A DNA stretch of 64,000 nucleotides from Bacteroidaceae bacterium (lineage in GTDB: Bacteria; Bacteroidota; Bacteroidia; Bacteroidales; Bacteroidaceae): positions 33,947 through 97,946 of the forward strand of contig JAFQEZ010000085.1 in assembly GCA_017398805.1 (NCBI GenBank), written 5' to 3'. How positions within the stretch are numbered: position 1 is the stretch's first letter; the number at the start of each line of letters is the position of its first letter. Made by a program: the position numbers and the translations under genes. Of the stretch, positions 60,224 through 64,000 are shown in pieces. The notes below the pieces were generated by a model. The model did not search any database and had not been told where the DNA came from. It saw nothing but the letters and a program-made list of their open reading frames with translations.

Positions 60224-60255
60224 TGAAAATAAAGGAGATTAAGACGCTGTTTAGT

Positions 60256-60360
60256 ATGAAACGGATGTTGATTTGCCTTCGTGACGGATATACTTTTGTC
60301 ACAGAAAAAGAGGGAAAGAAACAGTACCACTTAACAGAGATAAAAAGCAATTGTAGATAA
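60256..60360 (+). CDS. Possible small protein (34 residues) before the giant Sel1 gene
   Basis: An ATG at 60256 opens a frame reading MKRMLICLRDGYTFVTEK to ITEIKSNCR-like residues (HLTEIKSNCR at the end) and stops at 60360, 17 bases before the next start. The reading frame extends upstream to another ATG at 60190, but that lies inside the promoter. The composition is protein-like (hydrophobic strand, Gly-Tyr turn, charged end) but too short to judge; it could be a leader or a chance frame. No family was recognised. Confidence 0.35.
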   Translation: MKRMLICLRDGYTFVTEKEGKKQYHLTEIKSNCR

Positions 60361-60377
60361 TTAACAAAAATACGACT

Positions 60378-63300
60378 ATGAAACTTTCCAAGAACACATC
60401 CGATCCTTTGTTGAATTCGTCAGAGGAAGTAACAACTACAGAAGGAACAGTTAAGGTAGACTATAAGGAGATAACAGAACTGATGAGCGCAGCAGAACAA
60501 GGCGATGCAGAAGCGCAATGCAATCTTGGCAATTGCTACCTTGAGGGCAAGGATATCGAACAATCTTATGAAGAGGCCGTAAAATGGTACACCTTGGCAG
60601 CAGAACAAGGATTGGCAGAAGCACAGCATAAACTTGGCAATTGCTATCACAATGGCTACGGTGTTAGGCAATCATACACTGAGTCGGCAAAATGGTACAC
60701 TTTGGCAGCAGAACAAGGATTGGCACGTGCGCAAAATAATATTGGCAATTACTACCTTGAGGGTAAGGGCGTTGAACTATCATATGAAGAGGGTGTAAAA
60801 TGGTACAGAAAAGCGGCAGAACAAGGATTGGCACACACACAATACGTTCTTGGGAACTGCTATGCAGAAGGCCTGGGTGTTGAACAATCATATGAAGAGG
60901 CAGTAAAGTGGTACAGAAAAGCGGCAGAACAAGGAGATGCCGTTGGGCAGTTCAATCTGGCGAAGTGCTACTATGATGGCAAGGGCGTTGAGCAATCTTA
61001 TGAAGAGGCTGTGAAATGGTACACCTTGGCAGCAGAACAAGGATTGGCATATGCACAACACAATCTTGGTTTTTGCTATGATAAAGGATATGGTGTTGAG
61101 CAATCCGACGAGGAGGCTATAAAATGGTACTCGTTGGCAGCAGAACAAGGAGACTTTTCCGCCCAATTTAACCTTGACCAGATATTGAAAGAAAAAGAGG
61201 AGAAAGAGTACATAGAAGTCGATGATGAAGAAGAGGTGAATGATGATGAGCCGGATAATTATGAGGAGGCGGAACAAGAAGATGATGATGATGATGAAAA
61301 AGAAACGGCAGAACTTAAAATTTCATTGGATGGTGTAAGACGACTTTTTGAATCGCTCGCAGAGAAATACAGGGAAGATGCAGAAAAAGGTGACGCAGAA
61401 GCGCAGTTTAGTCTGGCAATGTGCTACCACGACGGCGAGGGCGTGGAACAGTCGTACAAAAAAGCTGTAGAATGGTTCCGTAAAGCAGCAGAACAAGGAT
61501 ACGCAGCTGCACAGTACAATCTGGCAACATGTTATAATATAGGCGAGGGTATTAAGCTATCACACGAAAAAGCTGTAGAATGGTTCCGTAAGGCAGCAGA
61601 ACAAGGATTTACTGCTGCGCAGTACAGTCTGGCATTATGCTACTACAACGGCGATGGCATTGAGTTATCATATGAAAAAGCGGTAGAATGGTTCAGCAAG
61701 GCAGCAGAACAAGGTAATAAAGCGGCACAATACAACCTTGGATGTCTGTACAACGAAGGAGAAGGTGTTGAAAAATCAATCACTGACGCGATCAAATGGT
61801 GGCAAAAGTCTGCGGAACAAGGCTTTGCCGAAGCACAGCACAATCTGGCATGGTGCTACGAGCGTGGACTTGGTGTCAAGCAATCATATTCAAAAGCTAT
61901 AGAATGGTATATAAAGGCCGCAGAACAAGGACATGTAAACTCTCAATACAATCTTGGCAATTGCTATAAAAATGGTAAAGGTGTTGAGCAATCATACACA
62001 GAAGCGGCAAAGTGGTACAGAAAAGCAGCAGAACAGGGAGATGCCGTTTCGCAATTTAATCTGGCAGGGTTCTACTATTACGGCGATGGTGTTGAACAAT
62101 CATATGAAGAGGCTGTAAGATGGTACACCTTAGCAGCAGAACAAGGATTGGCAGAAGCACAAAACTGCCTCGGAGTCTGCTATGCCATAGGCTATGGCGT
62201 TGAACAGTCATACACCAAAGCAGCAAATTGGTACAGAGAAGCTGCAGAACAAGGATGTGTAGAAGCACAGAACAATCTTGGTTATTCCCACCAAGAAGGC
62301 TTTGGCGTTAAACAATCAGATACCGAAGCCGCAAAGTGGTACTACATGGCAGCAGAGCAAGGGCAAGCAACTGCACAATACATTCTTGGCAGCTACTACA
62401 AAGATGGTAAAGGTGTTGAACAATCATACACTGAGGCGGCAAAATGGTACAGAAAAGCTGCAGAGCAGGGACACGCTGAAGCACAATACAACCTTGGCAA
62501 TTGCTATAAAAATGGTAAAGGTGTTGAGCAATCATACACTGAGGCGGCAAAATGGTACAGAAAAGCTGCAGAGCATGGGCATACTGATGCACAATGCAAT
62601 ATTGGCAGTTGCTATGAGAATGGTAATGGTGTTGAACAATCAGATACCGAGGCTATAAAGTGGTACAGGAAAGCAGCAAAGCATGAGCATACTGATGCGC
62701 AATACAATCTTGGCAGTTGCTATAAAAATGGTAAAGGTGTTGAGCAATCATACACCGAGGCGGCAAAATGGTACCGCATGGCGGCAAAGTATGGACATGC
62801 AACTGCACAATACAACCTTGGCAATTGCTATAAAGATGGTGAAGGCGTTGAGCAATCATACATTGAGGCAGCAAGGTGGTATCGCATGGCAGCGAAAGAG
62901 GGAAATAAAGAAGCGCAGTATATGCTTCGTTCTGTTTTGGGAAAAGAAAAGGAAGAGGTGGCAAAATTGCACAAGGAAGCTGAGGAGCAATGGAATACCG
63001 GCGCGCAATGCAGTCTTGGTTATTGCTACTACTATGGATGCGGGGTTGTACAATCGTACACAGAGGCGGCAGAATGGTTCAGAAAAGCAGCATACAAAGG
63101 AAATGCAACTGCACAGTACAACCTTGGAAATTGCTATCGCAATGGCAAAGGTGTTAAACAATCAGACACTGATGCAGCAATATGGTACCGCAAGGCGGCA
63201 AAACAAGGGCATGCTAAAGCGCAGAGTAATCTTGCCCATTGCTATTTTTTTATCTATGGTGTTGAAGGGTCATATGAAGAGGCGGCAAAATGGTACGGAA

Positions 63301-63809
63301 AAGCAGCGGAACGAGGAGTTGCCGAGGCGCAAAAAGGTCTTGGAAATCTCTATCGCCATGGCTATGGTGTTGAACTATCACACACAAAAGCCGAACAATG
63401 GTACAGAAAAGCAGAGGAACAAGGGCTTCATGGAGTACGAAACGGCGGCTACAGTCCTATTAATGACATTGAAAGGTCAGGCACAGGGGGCGGAAAGCGG
63501 CACAGCAATGCTACAAAGCAGGAGCATGAAGGAGTTCGCGGCAAATCGAGAGATAAAGGCCGTATGACAGATGAACGCTACGCAGCAGATCTTATGATGA
63601 AACAAGGAAGAAGCGCAAAGAGAACCAAAGAGCTTCTACTTGAAAGAGGCGTGAATGCCCAAAGAGCAGACGCAATAATCGCCAAGTTAAAGGTTGCAGT
63701 AGAAAAAAATAATAAAATGGAAGCAACGAACAGAATACTGTTAGCCATCCTGATAACCATTGTATTGCTATTATTTATAGTCGCAAGGATTGTGAACATA
63801 ATAATTTGA
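60378..63809 (+). CDS. Giant Sel1-repeat protein with C-terminal membrane anchor
   Basis: A 1143-residue protein without signal peptide. About 25 Sel1 repeats of 36 residues (AEQGHAEAQYNLGNCYKNGKGVEQSYTEAAKWYRKA-like, shortened here) fill residues 30-1020, broken by an acidic linker (VDDEEEVNDDEP to DDDDDEKETAELK, about residues 275-310) and one degenerate unit near 860. A short helical pair (DLMMKQGRSAKRTKELLLERG, about 1070-1105) precedes the C-terminal transmembrane helix (ILLAILITIVLLLFIVARIV). The Sel1 array therefore faces the cytoplasm. It lacks the zinc ribbon of the 43-53 kb proteins, but its repeats are of the same style. Function is unknown. Confidence 0.88.
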   Translation: MKLSKNTSDPLLNSSEEVTTTEGTVKVDYKEITELMSAAEQGDAEAQCNLGNCYLEGKDIEQSYEEAVKWYTLAAEQGLAEAQHKLGNCYHNGYGVRQSYTESAKWYTLAAEQGLARAQNNIGNYYLEGKGVELSYEEGVKWYRKAAEQGLAHTQYVLGNCYAEGLGVEQSYEEAVKWYRKAAEQGDAVGQFNLAKCYYDGKGVEQSYEEAVKWYTLAAEQGLAYAQHNLGFCYDKGYGVEQSDEEAIKWYSLAAEQGDFSAQFNLDQILKEKEEKEYIEVDDEEEVNDDEPDNYEEAEQEDDDDDEKETAELKISLDGVRRLFESLAEKYREDAEKGDAEAQFSLAMCYHDGEGVEQSYKKAVEWFRKAAEQGYAAAQYNLATCYNIGEGIKLSHEKAVEWFRKAAEQGFTAAQYSLALCYYNGDGIELSYEKAVEWFSKAAEQGNKAAQYNLGCLYNEGEGVEKSITDAIKWWQKSAEQGFAEAQHNLAWCYERGLGVKQSYSKAIEWYIKAAEQGHVNSQYNLGNCYKNGKGVEQSYTEAAKWYRKAAEQGDAVSQFNLAGFYYYGDGVEQSYEEAVRWYTLAAEQGLAEAQNCLGVCYAIGYGVEQSYTKAANWYREAAEQGCVEAQNNLGYSHQEGFGVKQSDTEAAKWYYMAAEQGQATAQYILGSYYKDGKGVEQSYTEAAKWYRKAAEQGHAEAQYNLGNCYKNGKGVEQSYTEAAKWYRKAAEHGHTDAQCNIGSCYENGNGVEQSDTEAIKWYRKAAKHEHTDAQYNLGSCYKNGKGVEQSYTEAAKWYRMAAKYGHATAQYNLGNCYKDGEGVEQSYIEAARWYRMAAKEGNKEAQYMLRSVLGKEKEEVAKLHKEAEEQWNTGAQCSLGYCYYYGCGVVQSYTEAAEWFRKAAYKGNATAQYNLGNCYRNGKGVKQSDTDAAIWYRKAAKQGHAKAQSNLAHCYFFIYGVEGSYEEAAKWYGKAAERGVAEAQKGLGNLYRHGYGVELSHTKAEQWYRKAEEQGLHGVRNGGYSPINDIERSGTGGGKRHSNATKQEHEGVRGKSRDKGRMTDERYAADLMMKQGRSAKRTKELLLERGVNAQRADAIIAKLKVAVEKNNKMEATNRILLAILITIVLLLFIVARIVNIII

Positions 63810-63842
63810 GAAGACATTATTTTGAACAAGAAACCGATGATG

Positions 63843-63872
63843 AAAGAGGATGACTTTTGAGTCATCCTCTTT
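63843..63872 (+). terminator. Terminator after the giant Sel1 gene
   Basis: AAAGAGGATGACT and AGTCATCCTCTTT form a perfect 13-bp stem with loop TTTG, ending in a T-run, 34 bases after the stop codon. It would work in both directions. Confidence 0.85.
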
Positions 63873-63904
63873 GTGTTGAGGGTGAATAAAAAGCAAAGTT
63901 CATG

Positions 63905-64000
63905 GCTTGTGCAAACGAACGAGTGGAAGCTTGCTTACACACAAAGTGAGCGCAGCCAAGACAAGACACTTTGTGTCAAGGCTTGTGCAAGTGAGCTAAA
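63905..64000. repeat. Diverged copy of the intergenic repeat family (continues past window)
   Basis: GCTTGTGCAA begins at 63905 and again at 63981, a 76-base period. Shared phrases with the 30651 array are GCTTGTGCAA followed by CGAxCGA, and GAGCGCAGCCAAG. It also has GACAC-TTT-GTGTC as a small palindrome. The second unit is cut by the window end. Confidence 0.75.

Noticed and set aside
1-64000. tRNA, rRNA, insertion sequence or prophage genes
   Set aside because: No cloverleaf-like segment, rRNA stretch, transposase or integrase motif was noticed on reading both strands; short tRNAs could still be missed without a covariance scan.

Overview
This is a bacterial chromosome segment from the order Bacteroidales (phylum Bacteroidota); the family cannot be fixed from the sequence. 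The support is: several upstream regions with the Bacteroidota promoter element TAnnTTTG; typical Bacteroidota gene blocks (DUF4290-murA-rimM-M23-dxr-rseP, and pdxJ-exbB-exbD-tonB divergent from nadK); a DUF6769-type gene beside a CusBA-like efflux pair; a serpin; and a GH109-type glycosidase. No rRNA, tRNA, transposase, integrase or CRISPR array was found, so this looks like ordinary chromosome with one accessory-looking block.

Layout. 1-4.4 kb: leftward aromatic amino-acid operon (aroF, tyrA, aroB, aroA, then the start of a chorismate mutase gene). 4.6-4.9 kb: a strongly folded, promoter-preceded RNA resembling 6S RNA. 5-10.6 kb: a secreted zinc-finger/Sel1 protein, a GH109-type enzyme, and a leftward yicC-gmk-nadD-MORN group. 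10.8-20 kb: a rightward run of core genes (tsaB, DUF4290, murA, rimM, a degenerate M23 protein, dxr, rseP), then a serpin lipoprotein and an alkaline phosphatase. 20-29.6 kb, leftward: a frameshifted small secreted protein gene, an M23/LysM hydrolase, ndk, recG, ispD, two unknown membrane proteins, a DJ-1 protein, and a TonB-ExbD-ExbB-PdxJ group. 29.7-30.6 kb: nadK, then a four-copy 85-bp repeat. 31-34.4 kb: a large secreted beta-helix-like protein coupled to a small secreted protein. 34.8-40.1 kb: an RND metal-efflux operon with a very histidine-rich adaptor. 40.3-43.7 kb: sugar kinase, LOG-family enzyme, MsbA-like ABC exporter.

43.7-53.3 kb is the most unusual part. Four consecutive leftward genes each encode a protein with N-terminal zinc ribbons: a Sel1-repeat protein, a cytoplasmic caspase/gingipain (C25)-like peptidase, an SPFH-like coiled-coil protein, and a second Sel1-repeat protein with a C-terminal membrane anchor. 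The two Sel1 proteins are paralogues with nearly identical N-terminal parts and flank the other two genes. I infer a membrane-associated scaffold/sensor/protease system whose function I cannot assign.

53.4-64 kb: a TrmH-family methyltransferase, an acetyl-CoA hydrolase/CoA-transferase, a small membrane protein, a thioesterase, rightward mfd, and, behind a good Bacteroidota promoter, a possible 34-residue ORF and a 1143-residue Sel1-repeat membrane protein. A family of 76-85-bp intergenic tandem repeats occurs at about 30.7, 56.3 and 63.9 kb.
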